Assembly (NCBI RefSeq): GCF_000014745.1
Contig: NC_008347.1
Coordinates: forward strand, 1,187,501 to 1,251,500
Length of the DNA: 64,000 bases
Direction of reading: 5' to 3'
Source: Maricaulis maris MCS10
GTDB taxonomy: Bacteria; Pseudomonadota; Alphaproteobacteria; Caulobacterales; Maricaulaceae
The stretch's first letter is position 1; each line of letters opens with the position of its first letter. This document shows, one piece after another, positions 45,763-54,646 of this stretch. Position numbers and translations under genes: made by a program. Below the pieces are notes generated by a model that saw only the letters and a list, made by a program, of their open reading frames with translations, was not told the DNA's origin and ran no database searches.

Positions 45763-46008
45763 ATGGCCGTGCGCCGCGGCGCTCATATAACAGCCGCGGT
45801 TTCGGCACGTCTCCTTTTCGCGCTAGGCTGTGCGTGGTCGTGCGCGAGGCATCTCGAGAGCAAGGCCCAGGAGGCGATCAGGTCAGATTGGTTGCAGCAA
45901 AACCAAACACGGACAGGCCTGCCGCGGCACAATCCTATAAAGCCTGCGTTCGGTGCGTGTTCCGATGTTGTGTAGTGATTTGTCCAAGCAATTTCAAGGG
46001 CTTGAAAA

Positions 46009-46083
46009 TGGTGCCGCTAGAGTGAATTGAACACTCGACCTCTCCCTTACCAAGGGAACGCTCTACCCCTGAGCTATAGCGGC
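46009..46083 (-). tRNA. tRNA-Thr (GGT)
   Basis: 75 nt on the minus strand beginning GCCGCTATAGCTCAGGGG. Anticodon GGT sits in loop TTGGTAA between stems TTCCC and GGGAG; acceptor arms GCCGCTA/TAGCGGC pair perfectly and CCA is encoded. Its 3' end faces the accessory island at 42.9-46.0 kb, and a partial copy of that end is at 42941. Confidence 0.96.
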
Positions 46084-46187
46084 GCCGGGTTGCCTTTCGG
46101 CGAACGAGAGCCGGGCATATAACGCAAGCCTGAGCCTGCGCCAAGTGTGTCTTGACGTGATGTGCAGCGTTCGCCATGACCAATTGC

Positions 46188-46397
46188 ATGAGCAAGCCCA
46201 GCGATCCACCCGCCACACCGCCGCGCGCCAAGCGCGACAAACCGGACCCCAATTCCCGGGAGGCCCGTCTGGCCGAGGCTTTGCGCGCCAATCTGCGTCG
46301 TCGCAAGGCGGCGGTGCGTACCCCGGTCGAGGAGGCACCGGAAAATGACAGCGACGCTGCACAAACTGCCTCAGAAAAACCCGCCACCCCGTCATAA
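46188..46397 (+). CDS. Small conserved basic protein upstream of murA
   Basis: 69 aa from MSKPSDPPATPP (46188); an ATG 12 bp upstream is the alternative. The core NSREARLAEALRANLRRRKAAVR is typical of a short, basic hypothetical protein that commonly precedes murA in related alphaproteobacteria; the remainder is disordered and charged. Function is unknown. Same direction as murA, 84 bp before it. Confidence 0.6.
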   Translation: MSKPSDPPATPPRAKRDKPDPNSREARLAEALRANLRRRKAAVRTPVEEAPENDSDAAQTASEKPATPS

Positions 46398-46481
46398 TGC
46401 CGCCCGGATCGGGCACCGGGATGGGGCGCACACGCAATCACGCGCGTCTCGCGTTTCCGTCTTGGCGTTGAAGGAGTACTC

Positions 46482-47753
46482 ATGGACCGGATTGTCATCC
46501 AGGGCGGCGCCCGCCTTGAAGGCCGTATTGAAATCAGCGGAGCCAAGAACTCCGCGCTGAAGCTGATGGCCGCGGCGCTGTTGACCGATGAGCCGGTGAT
46601 CCTCACCCGCATGCCGCGCCTGGCTGACAGCCGCTTTCTCGGTCATCTGCTGGAAAAGCTCGGTGTCGAGGTCTCCGATGGCCAAGACGCGCAACTGCGC
46701 CTGCATGCGGCGACCATTGCCGACACGTTCGCGCCCTACGACCTGGTCCGCAAGATGCGGGCGAGCTTCAATGTGCTCGGCCCGCTGCTGGCGCGAGAGG
46801 GGCATGCCCGTGTGTCGCTGCCGGGTGGCTGCGCCATTGGTGCGCGCCCGGTCGACCTGCACCTCAAAGCACTGAAGGCGCTGGGCGCACAGATCGAGAT
46901 TTCCGAGGGCTATGTCTCGGCCAAGGCGCCGGCAGGCGGTCTGGTCGGCGGCGAGATCGATCTGCCCTTTGCCTCGGTCGGCGCCACCGAGCACGCCATG
47001 CTGGCCGCCTCGCTGGCCCGCGGTGAGACCGTGATCGAAAATGCTGCCCGCGAGCCGGAGATCGGGGATCTCGCCGATTGCCTGACGGCGATGGGCGCGA
47101 CGATCGAGGGAGCCGGCAGCTCGACCATCCGTATCCAGGGCCAGTCGCGACTGTCCGGTGTCACCCACAAGGTGGTTGCCGACCGGATCGAGACCGCGAC
47201 CTATGCTCTGGCCGTTGCCGCGGCAGGCGGCGATGCGGTGCTGGAAGGGGCTGTGCTGGCCCATAACAAGGCGCTGTGGTCGTCGATGGGTGAGGCGGGT
47301 GTGACGGTTGAAGCCGTGGCGGACGGCGTGCGTGTGGCCCGCAATGGCTCCCGCCTGGACAGTGTCGATATCGAGACCCAGCCCTTCCCGGGCTTCCCGA
47401 CCGATGCCCAGGCGCAATTCATGGCACTGATGTCGTTGGCGAACGGGTCTTCGGTGATCCGCGAAACCATTTTCGAAAACCGGTTCATGCACGCGCCGGA
47501 ACTCGCCCGTCTGGGCGCTGACATCACCGTGCATGGCAATGAGGCGGTGGTGCGCGGCGTCGAGCGCCTGCGCGGGGCGCCGGTCATGGCCACCGACCTG
47601 CGCGCTTCGGTCAGCCTGGTCATCGCCGGTCTTGCGGCGGAAGGCGAAACCGTGGTCAATCGGGTCTACCATCTTGATCGCGGGTTTGAACGGCTGGAAG
47701 CCAAGCTCACCGGCTGCGGTGCCCGCATCGAACGGCTCCCCGACGGAGCCTGA
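46482..47753 (+). CDS. murA: UDP-N-acetylglucosamine 1-carboxyvinyltransferase
   Basis: 423 aa. It performs the first committed step of peptidoglycan synthesis, adding enolpyruvate from PEP to UDP-GlcNAc in the cytoplasm. [15 protein letters not shown] near residue 20 and [15 protein letters not shown] with the catalytic Cys117 (target of fosfomycin) are visible; the later [19 protein letters not shown] is the usual C-terminal motif. AAGGAG precedes the ATG. It heads the conserved block that continues with DUF2948 and UPF0262 genes. Confidence 0.98.
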   Translation: MDRIVIQGGARLEGRIEISGAKNSALKLMAAALLTDEPVILTRMPRLADSRFLGHLLEKLGVEVSDGQDAQLRLHAATIADTFAPYDLVRKMRASFNVLGPLLAREGHARVSLPGGCAIGARPVDLHLKALKALGAQIEISEGYVSAKAPAGGLVGGEIDLPFASVGATEHAMLAASLARGETVIENAAREPEIGDLADCLTAMGATIEGAGSSTIRIQGQSRLSGVTHKVVADRIETATYALAVAAAGGDAVLEGAVLAHNKALWSSMGEAGVTVEAVADGVRVARNGSRLDSVDIETQPFPGFPTDAQAQFMALMSLANGSSVIRETIFENRFMHAPELARLGADITVHGNEAVVRGVERLRGAPVMATDLRASVSLVIAGLAAEGETVVNRVYHLDRGFERLEAKLTGCGARIERLPDGA

Positions 47754-47770
47754 ACCACAGGACATGACGG

Positions 47771-48232
47771 ATGACAGCTCCCTTGCGGCTGACGGCACTG
47801 GACGAGCACGATCTCGCGGCCATTTCGGCGGCCCTCCAGGACGCCGTGGCGCTGCTGGGTGATTTCGAGCACTCCAAACGGCTGCGATCCTTCACCATGG
47901 CGTTCAACCGCTTCTGCTGGGAGGCGGGGAGGCGCGACCGGCGCGTGCGCTCCGGCGTCCAGATCGGCCATGTGACCGCGGCCCGCTCGCGCAATATCCG
48001 ACAGGGTGCCGAGGATGCGGTGGTCAATCTGCTGGCGATCCGCTTCGAGCCGGGCGAAATGCCGTCGGGGCAGGTGGTTTGCACATTTTCCGGTGGCGGC
48101 GAGCTGCGGCTTGATGTCGAATGCCTGGACGTGGTTCTGGTCGATCTGTCCCGTCCCTGGCGGGCCACAGCGCGACCGCAGCATGAAACCGCCGATATCG
48201 GTGAACCGGACGAAGAGACCCAAGCGCCATGA
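47771..48232 (+). CDS. DUF2948 family protein
   Basis: 153 aa. LTALDEHDLAAISAALQDAV and MAFNRFCWE followed by RVRSGVQIGHV are the DUF2948 signature; the family regularly follows murA in alphaproteobacteria. Function is unknown; probably cytoplasmic. Its stop overlaps the next start by four bases. Confidence 0.88.
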   Translation: MTAPLRLTALDEHDLAAISAALQDAVALLGDFEHSKRLRSFTMAFNRFCWEAGRRDRRVRSGVQIGHVTAARSRNIRQGAEDAVVNLLAIRFEPGEMPSGQVVCTFSGGGELRLDVECLDVVLVDLSRPWRATARPQHETADIGEPDEETQAP

Positions 48233-48711
48233 GCCAGTCCGACGACAGGATTGTCCGTATCGACCTCGACGGCGCCAGTATGGGACCAGGCGATGTCAAT
48301 GCCGACCATGAGCGCCGCGTCGCCATTGCCGACCTCTTGGAAGGCAATCGCTTCCGTCCGGACGGCGAGGTCGATGGTCCCTATGCGCTGCGCCTCGCCA
48401 TCGAACATGACCGGCTGGTCTTCGATGTGCGTCTGGAAGACGACACGCCGGTGCATGGCTTCATGTTCGCACTGGGGCCGCTGCGCCGCATCGTGAAAGA
48501 CTATTTCCTGATCTGTGAGAGTTATTACGAGGCTGTGCGCGATGCGCCGCTGGAGCGGATCGAGGCGATCGACATGGCCCGGCGCGGTGTTCACAATGAG
48601 GGCTCGACGCTGCTGCGCGAGCGGCTGGTCGGCAAGATCGATGTTGATTTCGACACCGCCCGGCGCCTCTTCACCCTGATCTGCGCCCTGCACAGGCGGG
48701 CGGCGTCATGA
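48229..48711 (+). CDS. UPF0262 family protein
   Basis: 160 aa. HERRVAIADLLEGNRF, LRRIVKDYFLICESYYEA and IDMARRGVHNEGS are the conserved blocks of UPF0262. Function is unknown. Four-base overlaps with both neighbours indicate tight translational coupling with the DUF2948 and phosphatase genes. Confidence 0.92.
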   Translation: MSQSDDRIVRIDLDGASMGPGDVNADHERRVAIADLLEGNRFRPDGEVDGPYALRLAIEHDRLVFDVRLEDDTPVHGFMFALGPLRRIVKDYFLICESYYEAVRDAPLERIEAIDMARRGVHNEGSTLLRERLVGKIDVDFDTARRLFTLICALHRRAAS

Positions 48712-49142
48712 GCGCGCCTTCGGTGCTGTTTGTCTGCGGCCGCAACGCCATCCGCTCGCCCATGGGTGAGGGGTTGTGGCGCCTTCGATTCGGTCCCGAC
48801 GCCATCGCCCGCTCCTGCGGTGTCATCCCGGCGGCCTTCGTGGACCCTTTCATGGTCTCGGTCATGCTGGAGAAAAAGGTCGATCTGGAAGACTTCTCGC
48901 CGATTGCCCTCAATGGCGTTGGCGACCCTCCGGCCGAGCTGATCGTGTCGCTGTCGACGGCGGCCGACCGGATGGCACGGGAGTATGCCGCCCGCACCGG
49001 TGCCGAGTTCCAGGCCTGGCCGATTCCCGATCCCAGCGAGACCGGCGGTAATCGTGACATGAAGATCGCCGCCTATCGCGAAACGCGTGATGCCATCGCC
49101 GCCCGTGTCGCGCAGTGGGAACCGACGCCAAAAAGCGCTTGA
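48708..49142 (+). CDS. Low-molecular-weight protein tyrosine phosphatase family protein
   Basis: 144 aa. The P-loop CGRNAIRS (Cys10, Arg16) fits C-x5-R-S, and IPDPSE supplies the general-acid Asp-Pro. The family includes tyrosine phosphatases and arsenate reductases. The housekeeping context argues for a phosphatase, but no substrate can be named. Coupled to the UPF0262 gene (ATGA). Confidence 0.88.
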   Translation: MSAPSVLFVCGRNAIRSPMGEGLWRLRFGPDAIARSCGVIPAAFVDPFMVSVMLEKKVDLEDFSPIALNGVGDPPAELIVSLSTAADRMAREYAARTGAEFQAWPIPDPSETGGNRDMKIAAYRETRDAIAARVAQWEPTPKSA

Positions 49143-49275
49143 TGTCTCGACTTTTGCCCGCAAGGGGGAGTATACAGCGCGCTCCGGTGCGCGGGCTGCT
49201 TGGCGAGTCTGCGGTAACACCCAGAATTCTAAGCCCCCACAGGGTCAGACCGCAGGGTCAGAAACGAGGAGCCGC

Positions 49276-49494
49276 ATGGCGAAAGAAGAACTGTTGGAGT
49301 TTCCGGGCGAAGTCACGGAACTGCTTCCGAACGCGACCTTCCGGGTCAAGCTCGAGAATGAACACGAAATCATTGCCCACACTGCGGGCAAGATGCGCAA
49401 GAACCGTATCCGCGTTCTGGCCGGCGACAAGGTCCTGGTCGAGATGACGCCCTATGATCTGACCAAGGGCCGGATCACCTATCGCTTCAAGTAA
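49276..49494 (+). CDS. infA: Translation initiation factor IF-1
   Basis: 72 aa, the standard length. [20 protein letters not shown] and [22 protein letters not shown] are the S1/OB-fold signature (each quoted in part). It binds the 30S A site during initiation. GAGGAG lies 6 bp before the ATG. The preceding 130 bp contain a small direct repeat (GGGTCAGA twice) but no clear promoter. Confidence 0.98.
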   Translation: MAKEELLEFPGEVTELLPNATFRVKLENEHEIIAHTAGKMRKNRIRVLAGDKVLVEMTPYDLTKGRITYRFK

Positions 49495-49518
49495 GCTCCA
49501 TTCAGGCGTGGTGACGCG

Positions 49519-50145
49519 ATGACGCTGGCCGACCCGGCACTTCCCCGCCCGCGCCTGATCCTGGCCAGTGCCTCGCCCCGACGCTTCGACCTGCTGAGCG
49601 GGGCGGGACTGAGCCCCGACGCGGTCGAACCCACCCATATCGATGAGCACGAGATCCCCGGCGAGCTGCCCGGGCCCCTGGCGTTGCGTCTGGCGCAGGA
49701 AAAGGCCATGGCCCATCCGGGCAGCGATGACGCCTTCATCCTTGCCGCCGATACGGTCGTCGGGGTTGGTCGGCGCATTCTGCCCAAGACCGAGACCGAG
49801 GCCGAAGCGCGGCGCTGTCTCGATCTGCTGTCCGGCCGCAATCACCGCGTCTTCACGGGCATTGCTGCGCGGGGACCGGACAACCGTTTTGCAGCGCGGG
49901 TGGTCGAAACCCGGGTCAAGTTCAAGCGCCTGTCACAGCCGGAAATCGACGCCTACATCGCGTCGGGCGAATGGCGCGGCAAGGCGGGCGGTTATGCCAT
50001 TCAGGGGCGGGCGGGCTGTTTCGTGATCAATCTGATCGGCTCCTTCACCGGCGTGGTCGGCCTGCCGCTCTATGAAACGGCCAATCTGCTGACGGGGCTG
50101 GGCTATCCGGTCACCGCGCGGATGGGCGAGGGAGGTTCGGCATGA
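49519..50145 (+). CDS. maf: Maf-like nucleoside triphosphate pyrophosphatase
   Basis: 208 aa. [18 protein letters not shown] at the N-terminus, [16 protein letters not shown] and [15 protein letters not shown] are the three Maf motifs. These enzymes hydrolyse dTTP/UTP and modified nucleotides. Overlaps the ribonuclease gene start by four bases; in alphaproteobacteria this order (infA, maf, RNase E/G, yacG) is conserved. Confidence 0.95.
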   Translation: MTLADPALPRPRLILASASPRRFDLLSGAGLSPDAVEPTHIDEHEIPGELPGPLALRLAQEKAMAHPGSDDAFILAADTVVGVGRRILPKTETEAEARRCLDLLSGRNHRVFTGIAARGPDNRFAARVVETRVKFKRLSQPEIDAYIASGEWRGKAGGYAIQGRAGCFVINLIGSFTGVVGLPLYETANLLTGLGYPVTARMGEGGSA

Positions 50146-51215
50146 ACCGGCAGATCCTGATCGAAGAAAATATCGGCGAGACCCGCGCTGCTGTCGCCGA
50201 GAATGGCCGCATCGTCGAGCTCTTCCTCGACCGCTGGTCGGAAGCCGGCCAGCGGGTGATCGAGGGCGAGATCTATCGCGGTCGGGTGCGCCGGGTCGAG
50301 CCGGCCCTGAATGCCGCCTTTGTCGATCTGGGTGTCGGCGAGGAGGGCTTTTTGCCATTCGGCAAGTCGGGCCGTCCCAAAGGACTGCACGAAGGCGCCG
50401 CCATCGGCGTGCGCATTGCCCGCGAAGCCTATGCCGAGAAAGGCCCGAATCTCGGGCTCGTCGACGTCGAGCCTGGCGAGGCACCCGATTGCCTGGAACC
50501 GGCCGAAATCCTCGCCCAGCGCCTGGTGCGCACGTTCGGCGATGCCGAGGCGCAATGGGCGGACGAGACTGATTTCGACCTTGAGGCCGCCTTCGATGAG
50601 GCGCTGGAGCCACAAGTCGCCATTCCCGGCGGCGGGTCGCTCTATATCGAGACGACGCGGGCGATGACGACGATTGATGTCGATGCCGATGGCCGCAAGG
50701 GCCAGGGCAATGCCGCCCAGCTGGCCGTCCAGCTCAATAATTCCGCCGCCAAGGAAGCCGCCCGTCAGGCCCGCATGCGCGGTATTGGCGGCATCCTGGC
50801 CATCGATTTCGTCCACATGCGCGGGCAGCCGGATCGCAAGGCTGTCGAACAGACCCTGCGCGGCGCCTTTCGCCGTGACCGGGCCAAGGTTGACGTCGCC
50901 CCGCTGTCGCAGTTCTGCATTGGCGAGGTTGCCCGTCAGCGGCGCGGTCGCACCCTGTCGGAAATCATGCTGGAGTCCGACGGACGACCGACTGTTGAAA
51001 CCGCCGCGCTGACCGCCTTGCGCCGGCTCGACGCGGAAGCCCGGTCCGATCGCTCCCGCAAGCAGCGCCTGACGGTTGGGCCCGAGGTCTTCAACTGGCT
51101 CGACAGCGACACCATTGCCTGGCGCGCGGCGCTGACCGATCGTATCGGGGCCCGTTTTGAACTGACCGAAAATCCGGAGCTGGCACGCAATGCCTGCCGT
51201 GTCGGACGCGCCTGA
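50142..51215 (+). CDS. Ribonuclease E/G family protein, compact form
   Basis: 357 aa. An S1-like region ([20 protein letters not shown] with [10 protein letters not shown]) is followed by the catalytic core: [21 protein letters not shown] and [13 protein letters not shown] supply the two metal-binding Asp residues of RNase E/G, and [12 protein letters not shown] matches the family. It is far shorter than RNase E and shorter than RNase G (about 490 aa); the S1 to 5'-sensor portion is reduced and the C-terminal zinc-link CPxC is absent. It may be a monomeric or specialised nuclease; the main RNase E is presumably elsewhere. Confidence 0.85.
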   Translation: MNRQILIEENIGETRAAVAENGRIVELFLDRWSEAGQRVIEGEIYRGRVRRVEPALNAAFVDLGVGEEGFLPFGKSGRPKGLHEGAAIGVRIAREAYAEKGPNLGLVDVEPGEAPDCLEPAEILAQRLVRTFGDAEAQWADETDFDLEAAFDEALEPQVAIPGGGSLYIETTRAMTTIDVDADGRKGQGNAAQLAVQLNNSAAKEAARQARMRGIGGILAIDFVHMRGQPDRKAVEQTLRGAFRRDRAKVDVAPLSQFCIGEVARQRRGRTLSEIMLESDGRPTVETAALTALRRLDAEARSDRSRKQRLTVGPEVFNWLDSDTIAWRAALTDRIGARFELTENPELARNACRVGRA

Positions 51216-51272
51216 CACCCTCCACCCTGACACCCTCCACCCTGTCCGCCTCCCCGCAAAGGAGACATCGCC

Positions 51273-51440
51273 ATGAAATGTCCGATCTGCCGCCAGCCGG
51301 CTGACCCCGATTTCAAACCCTTCTGTTCCAAGCGCTGCGCTGATGTCGATCTGGGCAAATGGGTCAGTGGTTCCTACGCCATTCCCGGTGAGCCCGCCGA
51401 CGTCGCCGAGGACAATCCGCCGACCGAGGAAGACCAGTAG
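51273..51440 (+). CDS. yacG: YacG zinc-finger protein (DNA gyrase inhibitor family)
   Basis: 55 aa. MKCPICRQP gives CxxC and FCSKRCADVDLGKW gives CxxxC, the four zinc ligands, with the invariant DLGxW. The C-terminal tail is acidic. YacG of E. coli binds GyrB and inhibits gyrase. AAAGGAG precedes the ATG. Two tandem 15-bp copies of TGACACCCTCCACCC lie between the ribonuclease stop and this gene. Confidence 0.93.
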   Translation: MKCPICRQPADPDFKPFCSKRCADVDLGKWVSGSYAIPGEPADVAEDNPPTEEDQ

Positions 51441-51575
51441 GGGCACGCGCGGGCCCCTCTGGCGGACCGAGCTGCCACCGGTTGTGATTTCGCTGAAAAG
51501 AGCCATGGACACGCATCCGTGCCCGACCTATAAACCGCGCTCTCGATGGCTGCCGAGGCAGCTTGTCGACACGGT

Positions 51576-51650
51576 GCCCGGGTAGCTCAGGGGTAGAGCA
51601 GCGGATTGAAAATCCGCGTGTCGGTGGTTCAATTCCGCCCCCGGGCACCA
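51576..51650 (+). tRNA. tRNA-Phe (GAA)
   Basis: 75 nt with GCCCGGG/CCCGGGC acceptor arms, anticodon GAA in loop TTGAAAA and encoded CCA. It follows yacG, as in many related genomes. Confidence 0.96.
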
Positions 51651-51724
51651 TTTATTTCCTGAACATGGATGCTTTTTGTATGCGGGCCGGCCTTGGCGGT
51701 TCCGGCGCGATCACAATCCGTGTG

Positions 51725-53110
51725 TCAGGCCGCCTTGGACAGCAGGCTCTGGAGCGTTGCCTCAATCAGCGGGGCCGGGGATTTCATGTCCTTGCCAATG
51801 GCTGCGCCGGTGAAGATCTCGTAGCCGGCATCAATGCCGAACTGGAGTTGTTCGGCGGTATCAACCTGTGTGAGCGCACCGCGTGCGCCGATCCGCCGGA
51901 TCGAGATTGCTTGGTCAACAAGCTTCTTGATGACGCCCTCGCTCAGGCCGGTGCGCGCCCATTTGCGTTCCAGCGACGAGCAGTAGATGGCGATCGAGCA
52001 ATTCTCGAATCGGTTGAGCCGGACTGTGCCAGGTTCGATCTTTGCGAGCAGATTGGACCCGAATATCCGCATGGACCGGAACAATTCTTCCATCTGGCCG
52101 ATCGGCGCGCCGTCCGGAATACTGTCGACCCGGATGTAGAAATATTTTCGTTGGGCCTGGGGAATATTCTGGAGAATGGAGAAATACCGAATCCGGTCCT
52201 GGGTACCGATCACGGTCTCGTAATTGACCGGGATGACGACAGCGCATTTCTTGCCGCCGGTCAGCTGTTTCAGAAAACCGCGTTGGGCCGTGGTGGCCAC
52301 GGCATGATCCATCGCTTGGAGTATGTCGGGATCATCATTGCCCAGGAGGGTCTGGCGCCCGTAGAGCTCCTGGCCGTTGTGATGGCGGTGTGGCAGGCAG
52401 AAATTGGCCGTTATGTAATTGAATTTCGCATCCCATGACGGTTTGAAAATGATCTCGTCCCACTGGGCGGTCGGGACCTTGAACGGCAGGGAGGACAGCT
52501 TGTCGAGATCGGCTGTGGCGTCGATGCTCGGCGGCAGGTCCTTGGCAATTTGCGCCGGAGCCGGGGCGGGGATGTCGGGAGACTTGTGCTTTGACAGGTC
52601 GCGCTGTGCGGAACTTGCCGACCGGCGGTCTATGTCTCGCCAGTTGCCGGCGGCATCCTTCTTGGTGACGGTCTTGATGGCATTCTGGCTGGCCTGGCCG
52701 ATTTCTGCCGCTTGGGAGACGTCGCTGCGTTTGACCAGTTCGGCGAATTCGTTAACCGACAACTCTTTGGATTGAGAACTGATTTCCAGGTTCTTGAGGA
52801 TACGGTCGCCCAGGAAGTAGTGGTTCAGACCATTGGACAGTTCGGCTGTTTTCCGGGCGGCATCTGCACCCGACAGGGTGGCAAAAACCAGGATGAATCC
52901 GCCCCGGCAGCGGACCAGCACGTCTTCCTTGGCGAGCCGCTTTTCAATGTACTGGGCAGAGACGCTGTAGATTTTTTTGCGCACCTCGATCCATTGTTCT
53001 CCGACCTCGTTCTTGATCATTTCCAAGTTGATCCACTGGAAATGACCGATGTCGATCCCGTCGCGCCCTGTCAGGGCCTTCTTGATCCGGTCGAGAACAT
53101 CAGTTGTCAC
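51725..53110 (-). CDS. Degenerate GGDEF/EAL-like protein, probable non-catalytic regulator
   Basis: 461 aa. Residues about 20-100 (IEKRLAKEDVLVRCRGGFILVF then AARKTAEL) follow the strand-helix pattern of a GGDEF domain without the GGDEF motif. A polar linker (about 140-210) leads to residues 215-455 that follow an EAL fold: AVVIPVNYE, FYIRVDSIPDGAP, and a final TAEQLQFGIDAGYEIFTGAAIG matching the EAL C-terminal QGxxxGxP region. The ExLxR motif and metal ligands are not seen. It could bind rather than turn over c-di-GMP. No ribosome-binding site of note. Monocistronic. The fold call is by pattern, not search. Confidence 0.55.
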   Translation of the reverse strand: MTTDVLDRIKKALTGRDGIDIGHFQWINLEMIKNEVGEQWIEVRKKIYSVSAQYIEKRLAKEDVLVRCRGGFILVFATLSGADAARKTAELSNGLNHYFLGDRILKNLEISSQSKELSVNEFAELVKRSDVSQAAEIGQASQNAIKTVTKKDAAGNWRDIDRRSASSAQRDLSKHKSPDIPAPAPAQIAKDLPPSIDATADLDKLSSLPFKVPTAQWDEIIFKPSWDAKFNYITANFCLPHRHHNGQELYGRQTLLGNDDPDILQAMDHAVATTAQRGFLKQLTGGKKCAVVIPVNYETVIGTQDRIRYFSILQNIPQAQRKYFYIRVDSIPDGAPIGQMEELFRSMRIFGSNLLAKIEPGTVRLNRFENCSIAIYCSSLERKWARTGLSEGVIKKLVDQAISIRRIGARGALTQVDTAEQLQFGIDAGYEIFTGAAIGKDMKSPAPLIEATLQSLLSKAA

Positions 53111-53334
53111 AGTATCAATCCATCAAAAACTGCTGTCCGGGCAAGCTAGATGGATAAGTCTTAATGTGTCGTTCAATAGTCGACTGCAACCGTTCGTTAT
53201 TCTGCAGAAAAACGTAGAGTCGCGAAAAATAGACGAAAATTTGTCTCATTTGTTATTCGCGGTCGGGTTTTCGGGGCGAAAGGGTCATGCCGTCAGGCAG
53301 GCGAGCCGAACGGCAGCGCCCGCCCGATCAAGGG

Positions 53335-53366
53335 TAAGGCGCCCCGCCGCGCAGCGGGGCGCCTTA
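53335..53366. terminator. Strong hairpin between convergent/tandem units, probable terminator of the OYE gene
   Basis: TAAGGCGCCCCGC (53335-53347) and GCGGGGCGCCTTA (53354-53366) are perfect 13-bp complements around loop CGCGCA. It lies 18 bp past the stop of the minus-strand oxidoreductase. There is no long T-run on either strand, so termination efficiency is uncertain. Confidence 0.65.
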
Positions 53367-53383
53367 CTGTGATCAGACCGGTA

Positions 53384-54484
53384 TTACACCAGCTCTTTCA
53401 GCTTCTCGGCGCTGAAGTCTTCCAGCTCGTCGAAACGGCCATCACGAACCTTGGCGGCCCATTCCGGGTCGGAGATGAGGGCGCGGCCGACGGCGACGAG
53501 GTCGAACTCATTGCGTTCGAGGCGTTCGATCAGACCGTCAAGCGAGGCCGCAGGCGAGTTCTCGCCCATGAAGGCACCGATGAAGTCGGAGTTGAGGCCG
53601 ACCGAGCCGACCGTGATGGCCGGCTTGCCGGTCAGTTTTTGGGTCCAGCCGGCAAGGTTGAGCTCTGAGCCTTCAAATTCCGGGATCCAGAAGCGGCGGG
53701 TCGAAGCATGGAAAATGTCGACACCCGCATCGGAGAGCGGACCGAGGAATTCGCCAAGCGCGTCAGGCGTTTCGGCCAGGCGGGCATTATAGTCCTGCTG
53801 CTTCCATTGCGAATAGCGCAGGATGAGCGGCAGGTTGGCCGGGATTTCGGCGCGGATGGCCTTGATGATCTCCTGCACGATGGTGGTGCGTTCAGTGAGC
53901 CCCCCGCCATAGCGGTCATCGCGCTGGTTCATGCCGTCCCAGAAGAACTGGTCGAGCAGATAGCCGTGGGCGCCATGCATCTCGATGGCATCAAAACCGA
54001 TATCGGCCGCGGCCCTGGCAGCCTTGGCGAAGGCGGCGATGGTGTCGGCAATGTCCTCGGCGCTCATCGGCTCGCCGACCTGTTTGCCGCCAGGCACAAT
54101 GCCGGAGGGGCTGTCGGATTTGGCGTCCGGGTGCGGACCGGTACCCGGCTTGCGGGCCAGGCCGACATGCCAGAGCTGCGGCGCGATCTTGCCGCCGGCC
54201 TTGTGCACCGCATCGACAACGGTTTTCCACCCCGCCAGCGAGTCGGGCCGATGAAAATTCGGTATGGACGGGTCGAAACTGGCGCCGGGCCGGTCAACGG
54301 TCGTGCCCTCGGTGATGATCAGGCCGACGGCGTTCTCGGCGCGGCGCCGGTAATAGTCGACGACAGGTTGGCCCGGCACACCATCAGGGCTTTTGGAGCG
54401 CGTCATTGGCGCCATCACAATGCGGTTGGGCAGTTGCAACGAACCCAGCGAGAAGGGCTTGAAGAGGGCGTCGGTCGGGGTCAT
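53384..54484 (-). CDS. Old yellow enzyme family NADH:flavin oxidoreductase (alkene reductase)
   Basis: 366 aa, FMN-binding TIM barrel. PNRIVMAPMTRSK at the N-terminus, LWHVGL, and IEMHGAHGYLLDQFFWDG with the two active-site histidines are the family marks; DRYGGGLTERT follows. Such enzymes reduce activated C=C bonds (enones, nitroalkenes, N-ethylmaleimide). The start at 54484 (MTPTDALF) has AAGGAC upstream; the frame is open to 54652 without support. Monocistronic. Confidence 0.94.
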   Translation of the reverse strand: MTPTDALFKPFSLGSLQLPNRIVMAPMTRSKSPDGVPGQPVVDYYRRRAENAVGLIITEGTTVDRPGASFDPSIPNFHRPDSLAGWKTVVDAVHKAGGKIAPQLWHVGLARKPGTGPHPDAKSDSPSGIVPGGKQVGEPMSAEDIADTIAAFAKAARAAADIGFDAIEMHGAHGYLLDQFFWDGMNQRDDRYGGGLTERTTIVQEIIKAIRAEIPANLPLILRYSQWKQQDYNARLAETPDALGEFLGPLSDAGVDIFHASTRRFWIPEFEGSELNLAGWTQKLTGKPAITVGSVGLNSDFIGAFMGENSPAASLDGLIERLERNEFDLVAVGRALISDPEWAAKVRDGRFDELEDFSAEKLKELV

Positions 54485-54646
54485 TCGCTTGTCCTTACAG
54501 AAATAGTCAGCGCTATCAAATAGGGAGGTTTTCGCGAAAATCGACCCTTGGGTATGTATCTGACCCATGCGTTTTGCGGCGGTGCGGTATCGAGGGAACG
54601 TCATGCCGCTGTTTCCGCGCCTGCGGCGGGGATGTAGAAGATCGAC

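Noticed and set aside
51213-51242. Two tandem copies of a 15-bp sequence before yacG
   Set aside because: Only two units and no structure; probably a replication-slippage product without function.
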